Source: Niallia sp. NCCP-28 (GTDB lineage: Bacteria; Bacillota; Bacilli; Bacillales; Cytobacillaceae). Taken from it: a DNA stretch of 64,000 bases. Positions 17,359 to 27,357 of this stretch are shown here, piece by piece. Location of the stretch: assembly GCF_023168165.1 (NCBI RefSeq), contig NZ_BQYJ01000003.1, positions 186,001 to 250,000 on the forward strand, read 5' to 3'. Position 1 is the first letter of the stretch. Each line of letters begins with the position of its first letter. The notes under the pieces are model-generated. The model was not told the origin of the DNA, ran no database searches, and worked only from the letters and a program-made list of their open reading frames with translations. The position numbers and the translations under genes are program-made.

Positions 17359-18636
17359 ATGTACGAACAATTAACATTTGGCAGTAATTTAAAAAGGTTG
17401 GCAGAAGAGGTCGAATTGCAAATTCATCCTGTTCACCAGCAAATTGAAGCAAAAATAGATGAAAATCAATTTCGTGTGCTGCAAAGCTTTCAAAACCATA
17501 AAGTCAGCGAATCTCATTTTATCCCGTCAACAGGATATGGCTATGACGATATTGGGAGAGACACGTTAGAGAGCATCTATGCAGAAACTTTCGGCGGGGA
17601 AGCAGGTCTTGTACGCCCGCAAATTATTTCAGGAACACATGCAATCAGCATTGCCCTTTTTGGGATTTTGCGCCCAGGAGACGAACTTCTGTATATTACG
17701 GGAAAACCGTATGACACATTAGAAGAAATCGTCGGCATTCGCGGTGATGGAGTCGGCTCTTTAAAAGAATTCAATATCTCATATGATAGTGTTGATCTTA
17801 AACAAGATGGCACTGTTGATTTTGAAGGCGTTGCTGCAAAAATAAAACCGAATACAAAAATGATTGGCATACAGCGCTCAAAGGGATATGCGACAAGACC
17901 TTCTTTTACCATCAGTGAAATCAAAGAAATGATTTCGCATGTAAAAGAATTAAAAGAAGATGTGGTGGTATTTGTCGACAACTGTTACGGAGAGTTTGTG
18001 GAATCTCTGGAGCCATGCCATGTTGGCGCAGATTTAATGGCAGGTTCTTTAATAAAAAATCCTGGCGGCGGCATTGCGAAAACAGGAGGCTATATTGTCG
18101 GCAAAGAGAACTTGGTTAAAGCTTGCTCCTACAGGATGACATCACCAGGAATTGGTGCAGAAGCAGGTGCGTCCCTTTATAGCCTGCAAGAAATGTACCA
18201 AGGGTTTTTCCTTGCTCCCCATGTTGTGGGCCAAAGTCTAAAAGGTGCAGTGTTTACAGCAGCGATGCTAGACAGATTAGGAATGAATTCCACTCCAAAA
18301 TGGGATGCGTTAAGAACGGATTTAATTCAGTCTGTCCAATTTGATGATAAAAATAAAATGGTGGCGTTTTGCCAGGCGATTCAATATGCTTCTCCTGTAA
18401 ATTCTCATGTAACAGCGTATCCAAACTATATGCCTGGATACGAAGATGACGTTATTATGGCGGCAGGGACATTTATCCAAGGGGCAAGCATTGAACTGAC
18501 AGCAGATGGGCCAATACGACCTCCTTATGTGGCATATGTCCAAGGCGGGCTAACATATTCTCATGTGAAAATCGCTGTATGTATGGCAGTAAATCGCTTA
18601 TTGGAACAGCAGTTAATTACAATAAACGAAGCATAA
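17359..18636 (+). CDS. ynbB: YnbB-like PLP enzyme (methionine gamma-lyase / aluminium-resistance family)
   Basis: The 425-aa protein belongs to the fold-type I PLP family known as YnbB. Signatures are the STGYGYDDIGRDTLE motif, RPQIISGTHAI and the PLP-lysine region AGSLIKNPGGGIAKTGGY. It is cotranscribed with hflX and sits just upstream of glnR, as in Bacillus subtilis. The physiological substrate is not established; the names come from distant homology to cystathionine/methionine lyases. Confidence 0.9.
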   Translation: MYEQLTFGSNLKRLAEEVELQIHPVHQQIEAKIDENQFRVLQSFQNHKVSESHFIPSTGYGYDDIGRDTLESIYAETFGGEAGLVRPQIISGTHAISIALFGILRPGDELLYITGKPYDTLEEIVGIRGDGVGSLKEFNISYDSVDLKQDGTVDFEGVAAKIKPNTKMIGIQRSKGYATRPSFTISEIKEMISHVKELKEDVVVFVDNCYGEFVESLEPCHVGADLMAGSLIKNPGGGIAKTGGYIVGKENLVKACSYRMTSPGIGAEAGASLYSLQEMYQGFFLAPHVVGQSLKGAVFTAAMLDRLGMNSTPKWDALRTDLIQSVQFDDKNKMVAFCQAIQYASPVNSHVTAYPNYMPGYEDDVIMAAGTFIQGASIELTADGPIRPPYVAYVQGGLTYSHVKIAVCMAVNRLLEQQLITINEA

Positions 18637-18666
18637 TCAAGTTATTGACAAACAAGGGGTAGAAAC

Positions 18667-18706
18667 TGTCACATTAGTTGACAATATATCTTACAAATTT
18701 TATAAT
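18667..18706 (+). promoter_or_regulatory. glnRA promoter with GlnR/TnrA operator
   Basis: TGTCA-N7-TGACA (18667-18683) exactly fits the GlnR/TnrA consensus TGTNAN7TNACA. It overlaps the -35 TTGACA (18678-18683), which is 17 bp from a perfect -10 TATAAT (18701-18706). GlnR bound here would block polymerase when nitrogen is in excess. Confidence 0.85.
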
Positions 18707-18745
18707 GAATTTGGGTAAATTTATATATAAAAGGAGCCGATTACT

Positions 18746-19165
18746 ATGTCTGGTAGTCAAATTCGTCGGTCGATGCCTCTATTCCCAATAAGTATTGTTA
18801 TGCAGTTAACAGAGCTGTCCGCTCGACAAATTCGCTACTATGAAGAGCATGAATTAGTGGCTCCAGCAAGAACGGACGGCAACAGAAGACTTTTCTCATT
18901 AACTGATATTGATAAACTATTGGAAATCAAGGATCTAATCGATCAAGGAGTAAATTTAGCTGGAATCAAGCAAATTTTCTCTGTAAAAGATAAGCAAGTG
19001 TTAACAGATGAAGTGAAGAAAGAAGCAGAAAAAGCTCGCCGGGAGTTGTCAGACGAAGATTTGCGCAAACTGCTGCGCAAGGAACTTCTAAATGCTGGAC
19101 GCTTTAACAATTCAACTCGCCCATCCATGCATCAGGGCGATATGTCAAGATTTTTTCCAAGATAA
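18746..19165 (+). CDS. glnR: Nitrogen repressor GlnR
   Basis: The 139-aa MerR-family regulator has the HTH region [20 protein letters not shown] and a C-terminal tail that, in the family, senses feedback-inhibited glutamine synthetase. The ribosome site is AAGGAG. It is the first gene of glnRA and its operator lies in its own promoter, so autoregulation is expected. Confidence 0.95.
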   Translation: MSGSQIRRSMPLFPISIVMQLTELSARQIRYYEEHELVAPARTDGNRRLFSLTDIDKLLEIKDLIDQGVNLAGIKQIFSVKDKQVLTDEVKKEAEKARRELSDEDLRKLLRKELLNAGRFNNSTRPSMHQGDMSRFFPR

Positions 19166-19208
19166 GTAGCATATAAAAAACATATGGGAATCAAGGAGGA
19201 ATATGGGG

Positions 19209-20546
19209 ATGGCTAAAAATTATACTAAAGAAGATATCAAACGATTTGCAGAAGAAAGCAATGTTAAATTTATTCGCCTTCAATTTACAGATATTCTAGG
19301 AACAATCAAAAACGTGGAAATTCCAATTAGCCAACTTGATAAAGCATTAGACAATAAAATGATGTTTGATGGATCATCCATTGAAGGGTTTGTGCGCATT
19401 GAAGAATCCGACATGTACTTATATCCTGATCTCAATACATGGGTAGTATTCCCATGGACAGCGGAAAAAGGCAAAGTGGCACGCTTGATCTGCGATATCT
19501 ACAATCCAGATGGCACACCATTTGAAGGAGATCCGCGCAATAACTTAAGAAGAATCCTTAAAGAAATGGAAGCGCTTGGATTTACAGATTTCAACTTAGG
19601 GCCAGAGCCTGAATTCTTCTTATTTAAATTGGATGAAAAGGGCAATCCATCCCTTGAATTGAATGACAATGGCGGCTATTTCGACTTAGCTCCAACAGAT
19701 TTAGGGGAAAACTGTCGCCGCGACATTGTTCTTGAGCTAGAAGAAATGGGCTTTGAAATTGAAGCATCCCATCATGAAGTAGCCCCGGGACAACATGAAA
19801 TTGATTTTAAATATGCAGACGCTGTAACAGCATGCGATCAAATTCAAACATTTAAATTGGTTGTTAAAACAATTGCAAGAAAACATGGCCTGCACGCAAC
19901 ATTTATGCCGAAACCATTGTTTGGCGTAAACGGCTCAGGCATGCACTGCAACCTATCTTTATTTAAAGATGGCCAAAATGCTTTCTTCGCTCCATCAAGC
20001 GAATTAGAATTAAGCGATACAGCGCTGCAATTTATCTCAGGTATTATTAAACATGCAACGAGCTTTACAGCGATTGCAAATCCGACTGTAAACTCATATA
20101 AACGCCTAGTGCCAGGATACGAGGCGCCATGTTATGTAGCATGGTCTGCACGCAACCGCTCGCCATTAATCCGCATCCCAGCATCACGGGGATTAAGCAC
20201 ACGTGTTGAAGTGCGCAGCGTTGACCCAGCAGCAAACCCATATCTTGTAATGGCAGCTCTTCTAAAAGCAGGACTTGACGGCATCAAAAACGACATGTTC
20301 CCGCCAGCTCCAGTAGATCGCAACATCTACATCATGAGCAAAGAAGAACGCCTAGCAGAAGGAATCGTCGACCTTCCTGCAACACTTTCAGACGCCCTAA
20401 CAGAACTAAAACAAAACGATGTAATGATCGATGCACTTGGCGAACATATCTTTGCACACTTTATCGAAGCAAAAGAAATCGAGTGGGACATGTTCCGCAC
20501 GCAAGTCCATCCATGGGAAAGAGATCAATACATGGAAATGTACTAA
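19209..20546 (+). CDS. glnA: Glutamine synthetase type I-alpha
   Basis: The 445-aa enzyme makes glutamine from glutamate and ammonia. The start ATG 19209 (MAKNYTKED) is preferred over ATG 19203 because spacing to AAGGAGGA is better and it matches family N-termini. Visible motifs are [46 protein letters not shown] and RIPASRG. The C-terminus [18 protein letters not shown] is intact. Its last 60 bp are duplicated at 39277-39335, which marks the 3' end as an integration site. Confidence 0.97.
   Translation: MAKNYTKEDIKRFAEESNVKFIRLQFTDILGTIKNVEIPISQLDKALDNKMMFDGSSIEGFVRIEESDMYLYPDLNTWVVFPWTAEKGKVARLICDIYNPDGTPFEGDPRNNLRRILKEMEALGFTDFNLGPEPEFFLFKLDEKGNPSLELNDNGGYFDLAPTDLGENCRRDIVLELEEMGFEIEASHHEVAPGQHEIDFKYADAVTACDQIQTFKLVVKTIARKHGLHATFMPKPLFGVNGSGMHCNLSLFKDGQNAFFAPSSELELSDTALQFISGIIKHATSFTAIANPTVNSYKRLVPGYEAPCYVAWSARNRSPLIRIPASRGLSTRVEVRSVDPAANPYLVMAALLKAGLDGIKNDMFPPAPVDRNIYIMSKEERLAEGIVDLPATLSDALTELKQNDVMIDALGEHIFAHFIEAKEIEWDMFRTQVHPWERDQYMEMY
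20487..20546 (+). repeat. glnA 3' end, left attachment-type repeat
   Basis: These 60 bp match 39277-39335 with six substitutions and one deleted base. The longest exact block is TGGGAAAGAGATCAATACA. An element carrying its own copy of the gene end would integrate here and leave glnA functional. The right copy is out of frame and clearly older or unselected. Confidence 0.65.
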
Positions 20547-20554
20547 GAAATAGA

Positions 20555-20586
20555 AGCCTTGGCGCTGTAAGCGTCAGGGCTTTTTT
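20555..20586 (+). terminator. Terminator after glnA
   Basis: An 11-bp stem with two G-U pairs (20555-20565 with 20571-20581) and T6. It lies beyond the glnA junction, so it would belong to the inserted element. Confidence 0.8.
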
Positions 20587-20787
20587 ATGGGGGACAAGCA
20601 TCATACAGAAATATTTATTTTTTAATTAATGCCCCGATTTTGCCCCCCAATTTGACTAAATAAAATTGCACAAGTTTTAATGGCCTAAAAAAATTTCCAT
20701 GTTCTGTTGAACTATAAGACAACTGCAACAACATCTTATGATTATACTATTTTGATAGAAAACAATATGAACTGCGGGTGAAGTTAT

Positions 20788-21681
20788 TTGTTGAGTGGGC
20801 TAAAATTACCATCGCTAAATTCATGGTTATATAATGATGTATCTGAGAATGCTGACAAGCAATATAGGCATAGTTTAATTAGAGAACAGAATAAATCTGA
20901 GGATAAAGAAGCTATACTTAAGGAATTAAAACCCTTAGTCCAGAGAGCACATGACGATACTAGGTTTAAGCTAAGAGAGTTTTTAAGAGATACTTTAGAT
21001 CCACTAGAAGAATGGGACGAGGATATAGATCCTGCTAATGGTTACCCTGAGATGTTGGACTTGACGACTCTAAAAGGATATTTTGGAGAATTTTTCTCTG
21101 GTTTAGTTGCAGAAAATTTTTCTCCTTTTGGTGAAGAGAACTGGAGAGTTCCAATTTTTTCATTTAGATTCCATGAAACAGCTTTTGATCAATTAGAAAT
21201 GTATCGACAGACGGGCACAATGAAGAAAGCAACTTATGGCCGAACGGGCGATGATTGCTTGGCGTTTGTTTTGAAAGGGGATAGTATTGAGAAAATACTG
21301 TTCTTGGAGGCTAAATGCACAGCAAAATATAATCTAAATATGATAGCTGATGCACATACTAAAATTAGTAGTGCAAATCAAAAGCCTGTAGAATTATCGC
21401 GATTAATTACTGCATTAAAAGCATATCAAGGTAATGAAGAAGCAGAAATATGGATTACAGCTTTGCGAAAATTATTCTTAGCCAAGAATGGTTTTGAGAG
21501 ATACGATTGTGTAAGCTATGTTTGTGGACAATTCCCTAAGTCACCGAAAAGTAAATTAAGCTGGATTTCTCGTGAGGATCCTCATGCTAACTATTTGGGT
21601 GAAAGGAAGTTAGAAGCAGTTGAAATTCAAATTACTAATGTTGATGAATTGGTAAAAGAAATGTACGGGAAGGAAGAATAA
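20788..21681 (+). CDS. hamA: Hachiman-type defence nuclease HamA (DUF1837)
   Basis: The 297-aa protein matches the DUF1837/HamA family: FHETAFDQLEMYRQTG (about 129-144), the YGRTGDDCLAFVL core (about 150-162) and FLEAKCTAKY (172-181). The D155/D156 and E174-A-K176 residues have PD-(D/E)xK nuclease spacing. The start is TTG 20788 (or 20791) behind GGGTGA. It ends 3 bp before the helicase gene, the standard two-gene HamA-HamB layout. In Hachiman the helicase holds the nuclease inactive until it meets damaged or phage DNA. DUF1837 also occurs in AbpA, so an AbpAB-like assignment is the alternative. Confidence 0.8.
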   Translation: MLSGLKLPSLNSWLYNDVSENADKQYRHSLIREQNKSEDKEAILKELKPLVQRAHDDTRFKLREFLRDTLDPLEEWDEDIDPANGYPEMLDLTTLKGYFGEFFSGLVAENFSPFGEENWRVPIFSFRFHETAFDQLEMYRQTGTMKKATYGRTGDDCLAFVLKGDSIEKILFLEAKCTAKYNLNMIADAHTKISSANQKPVELSRLITALKAYQGNEEAEIWITALRKLFLAKNGFERYDCVSYVCGQFPKSPKSKLSWISREDPHANYLGERKLEAVEIQITNVDELVKEMYGKEE

Positions 21682-21684
21682 TCC

Positions 21685-24600
21685 TTGACAGATAATGAAA
21701 AAACATTTGAATATCTTCAAGCTGTGCGTTCAGAATTGGCTAGTGAAGCTTTACCTCCATCGTTTGCTAAATTGTACAGTCAGTATACTCGAATGAAAAT
21801 GAACCAGCCTAGCTTAAAAGGATGGAGAGCTGATGAATTCTCAGATAGGTTGGCAGATGCAGTTACACTGCTCGATGCAGGATTAACAGAACGTGAGATA
21901 GGGGGAGGGGAATGGAGAAGTTTACTTAAACGATCTGGAGAACTATTAGAATGGCTTTCTCATCCTGAAATAAATGTAGAAAAGCTACCTTTACGTCTTC
22001 TTTCAGCAGGGGTATACCAATTGGCAGGATATCCAGCTCTTTCAATGGGTTTACTAAATAATGAAATTTCGGATTCAAGTGAGTCTCGAATACTCATTGC
22101 TCTTCTAAAAGGAGACTTCCCTAAGGTACTTTCTTTAATTACTGATTTTTGGAGTGGGAAAATTACTGAATTTACTAACAATGCAGATAAATTTAATGAA
22201 AAAGATATAAATATAAGGGTAGTAGAAGAAATAATTAGATCCTTAGGGGTTTTATGTGCATATATGCGTTGGGACGAAAGAAAAAGACTAAAACAAGCAC
22301 AAAAAAAGTTACATGACATATCTGAAATTATGATTTATGGAACTGATAATTATTCATGGCTACTCTCTAAAATTGTATCAGAAGTTGTAGCCGAATTTAT
22401 AAATGGGTCAATGCGAGGCTATGTACAACAATTAAAGGTCGGTGTATCTGATTATGGAAAGTCAGCTTTTGAAAGGTATCTTAGGAGTAATTATCAATCA
22501 AGAAAATCACTTGCATGGTATTCTCAAGTACAGGGTATTGAGAGATTATTAAAAGATGGATCCTTTGCATTATGTACACCAACAGGATCAGGGAAAACTA
22601 CTATAGCAGAGTTAGCTATTATTCAAAGCATTTTCCAAGACGAAGAGAACATCTTGCATCTAGCAGCCGGTTCCATTGTTATGTATCTGGTTCCTTCTAG
22701 AGCACTAGCAACAGAAGTGGAAGCGAAAATGAAAACAGTGCTTGGTAATTTGGGTAGTTATTCAGTAAAAGTTACTGGGCTATATGGAGGAGTTGATTGG
22801 GGCCCAACCGATGCTTGGATTAATACTGAAGAACCGGCTGTATTAATTTGTACTTATGAGAAGGGAGAAGCATTAATTAGATTTCTAGGCCCACTATTTC
22901 TTAACAGAGTTTCTTTAGTTGTTATTGATGAAGCTCACTCTGTGCAATTCAATGGTAGTAACTATGATGGACTAAGAACAGCGGATGATAGAAGTTTAAG
23001 ATTAGAAATGCTTACTAATCGTATATTACGCTATTTAGGGGGAAAACGAATAATTGCACTCTCTGCAGTAGCAGAAGAAAATAAATCACTCGCACAATGG
23101 ATATCAGGAAGTGAAACCGCTAATCCAGTTATATCAAATTATAGAAGTACTCGACAATTAATTGGACGTCTTGAATGGTTACCGACAGGACAGTTCGAAA
23201 TTAGATATGACTCACTAAATGGTAATGATTTGGGTTTTAGTGATAATGGTAACAAAGATGATGTTCCATTTATACAGAATCCCTTTAAGCCGCTTCCTGT
23301 AAAGTATAATGAAATACCAAAGAGCTTTACTAATGAAAAAAAAGGCGTAAGTAAGCGACAAAGACCGTATCTGTTTTGGGCTACAATGCAATTAGCACAA
23401 CCTGATGAATTAGGAGTTCAGCATTCGGTATTAATATCAATCACACAACATGTCAGTGGATATGCTGAAGACTTTTTAAATGTAATAAATAAAATATTAG
23501 CAGGAAAGGAAATTCCTAATTTTTTCTCGCTACCAATTGATGCAGTAAAGAGAGAACTATTTGAAAAATGTTTAAATGCTTGTGAAGATTATTTTGGTAT
23601 AGAATCGAATGAATTTCAACTTCTTAAAATGGGGATAGTAGTACATCACGGTAGTATGCCAGGTTTACTTGCGAGGTTATTAATTGAGCTTATTCAGAAG
23701 AGAATAGTATTTATAGCCATTGCAACATCTACATTATCTGAGGGTGTAAATTTACCTTTTGAAACAGTCATTATACCCACTTTAATGCGGAGGCAAGAAA
23801 CACTTCCTGTTTCTGAATTTAAGAACCTTGTTGGGAGAGCTGGTAGGCCTGGTTCGGGTACTGAAGGACGTACTCTTATATTTTTAGAATCCAAACCCTT
23901 AGATTACAGTAGTAAGTCTGCTCATAAAAATTATTTTAAAATAGTTGATGAATTAACAAAGGAACAAATACCAGAGGAAGATACACCAATGTTAAGTCCG
24001 CTAGGGGCATTATTGAGAAATATTGCTAAAGAATGGAGTCGTGTTTCTAACTCCACTTCACAAAGTGAATTTTTTAAATGGTTAGAAACAGTAGTGCCAC
24101 ATGAAACTCCAACAAAGGAAGGAAGTTTATTAGCAGAGGAGTCTCTTGATTCCTTGGATGGATATCTTATTTCAATATTGGTTGAAGAAGAGCTGATGGT
24201 AGGTAAAGAATACAATAAATTCGAGATTGAAGATTTTTTAAAGGATGTTTGGAGAAAAACTTATGCAAACTATGTTATGAGCAATGAAGAACTTTGGGGA
24301 AATGTATTCGTGACTAGAGGCAATGCAATAAAAGAAAAGATTTATCCTGATAGTGAACTAAGACGCCGACTTTATCGTACCAGTGTATCGCCAAGGTATG
24401 GGAAAGCAATAATAAAAGAATATATAAATATTGGAGAACACTTAAAAACTGGTACCACTTATACGGATTGGACAGATAAAGAGCGGCTAATGTACATAAA
24501 TCATACTGTTGAATTAATCAGTATGATTGGGAAATTTAAAGTACCTGACAGTTTTGGAAGAGGGAAAAATCCACCCGCTTGGAATGATATTATGTCGTGG

Positions 24601-25257
24601 TGGTTAAACCCTAAAGGAGTAAATAAAAAACCAACAAAAAAACAGGTTTCTGATTGGATAAAATTTGTTAAATCACAATTTGAATATAAATTTAATTGGG
24701 GGCTCGGTACTGTTTTAGCTCTTATATTGGATGATACTAATGAAGGGATTTTACAAGAAACAAAGATTGAAGATTGGCCTAAAACTGGGCTACCATGGAT
24801 AGTATTTTGGCTAAAAGAGTTATTTAATTGGGGAACATTAGATCCTGTTGTTTCTATGATTTTAGCTAATGGAATAGAATATACACGCACTAATGCTGAG
24901 AAAAGGGCAGAACATTACTATGAAACTTGTAATGGAATTCCTGTTGATGAAATTTTAAATCCAAGAAGAATAAAAAAATGGTTAAATGAAAATATCCCTA
25001 AAAATAAACTAGCTATAATAAATAGTACTAGTAAAGAGTTTAAAGCAAATTTATCAAGAGACTTTACTAATATAAAAATTTCTGAATGGCGAGTTATTCC
25101 TATAATGTCGGATAACTATATATCTTGGATTGACCCCGCTGGATATGAATTGGCGAAAGGTGAAATTCCGGATGATTGGGTGGAAAATAAGGAATCTAGA
25201 TTTGACTTTATCCTTAATATCAATTCAAGTACGGTGATTATGACAAAGTATCTATAG
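21685..25257 (+). CDS. hamB: Hachiman-type Ski2-like helicase HamB
   Basis: The 1190-aa SF2 helicase has Walker A TPTGSGKTT at 298-306, motif Ia VPSRALATEVE, DEAH box VIDEAHSV at 413-420, motif III LSAVAEE and motif VI LVGRAGRPG at 715-723; GRAGRPG is typical of Ski2-like enzymes. About 290 residues precede the helicase core and about 470 follow it; neither shows a recognised enzymatic motif. It starts at TTG 21685 behind AAGGAAG, directly after hamA, so translation is probably coupled. It seems longer than HamB proteins I recall, so the arms deserve a domain search. AT-rich codon use differs from the glnA block upstream. Confidence 0.8.
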   Translation: MTDNEKTFEYLQAVRSELASEALPPSFAKLYSQYTRMKMNQPSLKGWRADEFSDRLADAVTLLDAGLTEREIGGGEWRSLLKRSGELLEWLSHPEINVEKLPLRLLSAGVYQLAGYPALSMGLLNNEISDSSESRILIALLKGDFPKVLSLITDFWSGKITEFTNNADKFNEKDINIRVVEEIIRSLGVLCAYMRWDERKRLKQAQKKLHDISEIMIYGTDNYSWLLSKIVSEVVAEFINGSMRGYVQQLKVGVSDYGKSAFERYLRSNYQSRKSLAWYSQVQGIERLLKDGSFALCTPTGSGKTTIAELAIIQSIFQDEENILHLAAGSIVMYLVPSRALATEVEAKMKTVLGNLGSYSVKVTGLYGGVDWGPTDAWINTEEPAVLICTYEKGEALIRFLGPLFLNRVSLVVIDEAHSVQFNGSNYDGLRTADDRSLRLEMLTNRILRYLGGKRIIALSAVAEENKSLAQWISGSETANPVISNYRSTRQLIGRLEWLPTGQFEIRYDSLNGNDLGFSDNGNKDDVPFIQNPFKPLPVKYNEIPKSFTNEKKGVSKRQRPYLFWATMQLAQPDELGVQHSVLISITQHVSGYAEDFLNVINKILAGKEIPNFFSLPIDAVKRELFEKCLNACEDYFGIESNEFQLLKMGIVVHHGSMPGLLARLLIELIQKRIVFIAIATSTLSEGVNLPFETVIIPTLMRRQETLPVSEFKNLVGRAGRPGSGTEGRTLIFLESKPLDYSSKSAHKNYFKIVDELTKEQIPEEDTPMLSPLGALLRNIAKEWSRVSNSTSQSEFFKWLETVVPHETPTKEGSLLAEESLDSLDGYLISILVEEELMVGKEYNKFEIEDFLKDVWRKTYANYVMSNEELWGNVFVTRGNAIKEKIYPDSELRRRLYRTSVSPRYGKAIIKEYINIGEHLKTGTTYTDWTDKERLMYINHTVELISMIGKFKVPDSFGRGKNPPAWNDIMSWWLNPKGVNKKPTKKQVSDWIKFVKSQFEYKFNWGLGTVLALILDDTNEGILQETKIEDWPKTGLPWIVFWLKELFNWGTLDPVVSMILANGIEYTRTNAEKRAEHYYETCNGIPVDEILNPRRIKKWLNENIPKNKLAIINSTSKEFKANLSRDFTNIKISEWRVIPIMSDNYISWIDPAGYELAKGEIPDDWVENKESRFDFILNINSSTVIMTKYL

Positions 25258-25363
25258 AATAGTTTGTCATAATCAACTAGGTTGAAAAAATTCTGAAAAT
25301 TCGATTTGAAACATGTTGTTTAGATCTTTATAAACTAAATTAAATAATAGTCATACTAAAACG

Positions 25364-25393
25364 ATAAACGCCTTCCTAGATAAAGGCGTTTAT
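25364..25393. terminator. Bidirectional terminator between hamB and the integrase remnant
   Basis: A perfect 11-bp stem ATAAACGCCTT / AAGGCGTTTAT (25364-25374 with 25383-25393) lies between convergent genes. Confidence 0.7.
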
Positions 25394-25409
25394 TAATTCA
25401 ATGTAATTA

Positions 25410-26591
25410 TTAGCTATTTGATTTGAAATTTTGATTAGCTCTATAAATAATATCTTTCGTAGGGCATTCAAAACGTTCAATTGCATCGGTTTCAATTTTT
25501 TTACTTACATGAGTATAAATATCTGAAGTAATCTGCATGGAACCATGGCCTAAAGCTTCTTGGATATATTTCATTTCAACATTTGATTCCAAAAGAAGTA
25601 CAGCATGCGTATGACGTAATGTATGGATGCTGAGAGAGGGCAAGTCAGCTTTTTCTAGTATTCTACGAAAAGCATTAAACAAAGTGGACTTCGGCAGCGG
25701 TGATCCATTCTCTCTGCAAAAGAACAAATCCAGATCACTTTTATAGGCTTTCTTTAAGCGAAAGATATTATCGTTCTGTCTGATCTTGTGTGAGCGAAAA
25801 TCCATCGCTAAACGATTGGTGATAGGTATTTTTCCCTTACAGAGTGATAAGTCTTTGTATCGCTGAATAATTCATCGTCAGACGCTGCTTCATAATCTAA
25901 AGATTTCTCTATACGTATACGGTTAGAAGAAAGATCCACATTACTCCATTGCAGGGCAAGGGCTTCACCTTTGCGGACACCTGTTTCAATTAAAAAACGA
26001 AAGAAGATATAGTACGTATAATTGTCAGTAAGAACAGCATCTAAGAAAGTCTCGATTTTATCATAAGGAATGAACTTGATTGCTGCCTTATTTTATTTTT
26101 CCCTTGGCAGAGTAGATGGAAACATCGGTGCATGGATTATCATGTATCTTTCTTAATATTTTTACCTTTTGCATGGCCCCATACATCGTGCTATGAACGA
26201 TTTCAACAGTTCTCTTACTATAGCTACTTTCAATTAAATGATTAATAAATTTTTGATATAATTTATAGCTTAGATCATCTAACTGGATGTTCTGGAAGTA
26301 GGGGACAATATAATTTTTGATATTTCTCTCATGTATTCGATAAGTATTCTTCGCGATCTTGCCTTCCTTATATTCCTTCAGCCAAAACTCTAGAAATTCA
26401 GCAAGTGTTTCATTGGAAGCCGAGTCGAAGCCCAGCTGTATACTACGTTTTATTTCTTCATAAGCTTTTTCAGCAAGAGGTTTGGACTGAACCCCTTGTC
26501 GCTTTACTTCACGCTGTTTTCCCGTTATTTTGTCTTTATATTTGTATCGGAAAGACCAATTACCAGGGAATATTCTTTTGAAACTTGCCAT
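25410..26591 (-). pseudogene. int: Tyrosine integrase, broken by two frameshifts
   Basis: Three blocks in different frames add up to one phage/ICE-type integrase. 26591-26088 gives the arm-binding and SAM-like core-binding domains (WSFRYKYKDKITGKQREVK; TLAEFLEFWLKEYKEGK). About 26086-25850 gives the start of the catalytic domain with TGVRKGEALALQW, holding the first catalytic Arg. 25805-25410 gives the rest: HTLRHTHAVLLLES (His-x-x-Arg), EALGHGSMQITSDIYTHVSKK (second His and the Tyr nucleophile). All catalytic residues survive but the frame is broken twice. It reads toward hamB and glnA and probably inserted the island. Confidence 0.85.
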
Positions 26592-26757
26592 TGTATTCCC
26601 TTTATTTTTATTGCTTATATCCTATTGGGAATTAGGGAACAAAAATAGTTATTACAAGGTACAATGTAATTATAGAACTAAAGCTCTTCTTGTAAATATA
26701 CAACAAATTAGCACGTATGTTCTTTTTTTGTCAATAAAAAAAGCACATCATAGAGTA

Positions 26758-27357
26758 TTAATCTTTCATTTGAGCTCTTTGAAGTGCTAATTGAATAACT
26801 AACCCTGTCAAACTTACAGTGTAAAAGGTGGAATATAAAAAAATAAATATCTCTAAGAAAGTAAAATAATTAGTGAAAGGAGCTAATATAATAGCGTTCT
26901 CACAAAAAATTAATAAAAGGCATAATAAAATGCTAATTCCCCATAGACTTACTGCTTTCCAAAACGGAAAGAGAAACTTGTGTAATAGTTTTTTTTCTAG
27001 CATGATAGGAAGTAAAGACTGATGAAATAAAGTAATTGTTAAAGTTAGGGATGCTATTACTATCCCAAATATGGAGGCTGAAGCACCAATTAGTGGTTCA
27101 TTAATAGCGAACCCAATACCATTAACTTGTTTACTAAAATCGCCGGTTTTCCATAGAAAGTAACCGATTGAACCTGTTATTAAGAAAGCCCAGAAAAGGG
27201 ACCAATTTATGTAAAATTTAATCCCTTTTGTTTTAAATAACCCTAAATAAGTAGTGTCATTATACTGCAACTTGTTTTTTCTTTTATTTATCAAATTAAT
27301 CACCACTATTAACTTTATTTTTAGATAACTTAATAAATGAACATAATTTACTAACAA
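26758..27357 (-). CDS. Small multi-helix membrane protein, partner of the 27296 gene
   Basis: The 199-aa protein has about four membrane helices (around 55-70, 88-112, 133-153, 163-190). It overlaps the stop of the upstream gene by 62 bp if ATG 27357 is used. GTG 27303, overlapping that stop, is an alternative start that would give tight coupling; neither has a good ribosome site. No family recognised. Its only evident partner is the protein encoded just upstream, on an island that also carries a defence system. Confidence 0.55.
   Translation of the reverse strand: MLVNYVHLLSYLKIKLIVVINLINKRKNKLQYNDTTYLGLFKTKGIKFYINWSLFWAFLITGSIGYFLWKTGDFSKQVNGIGFAINEPLIGASASIFGIVIASLTLTITLFHQSLLPIMLEKKLLHKFLFPFWKAVSLWGISILLCLLLIFCENAIILAPFTNYFTFLEIFIFLYSTFYTVSLTGLVIQLALQRAQMKD

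Noticed and set aside
17577-17981. 134-codon minus-strand frame inside ynbB
   Set aside because: Shadow of a conserved PLP enzyme; no ribosome site.
26530-26790. Plus-strand 86-codon frame with hydrophobic segments
   Set aside because: It is antisense to the start of the integrase and its promoter region and has no ribosome site.
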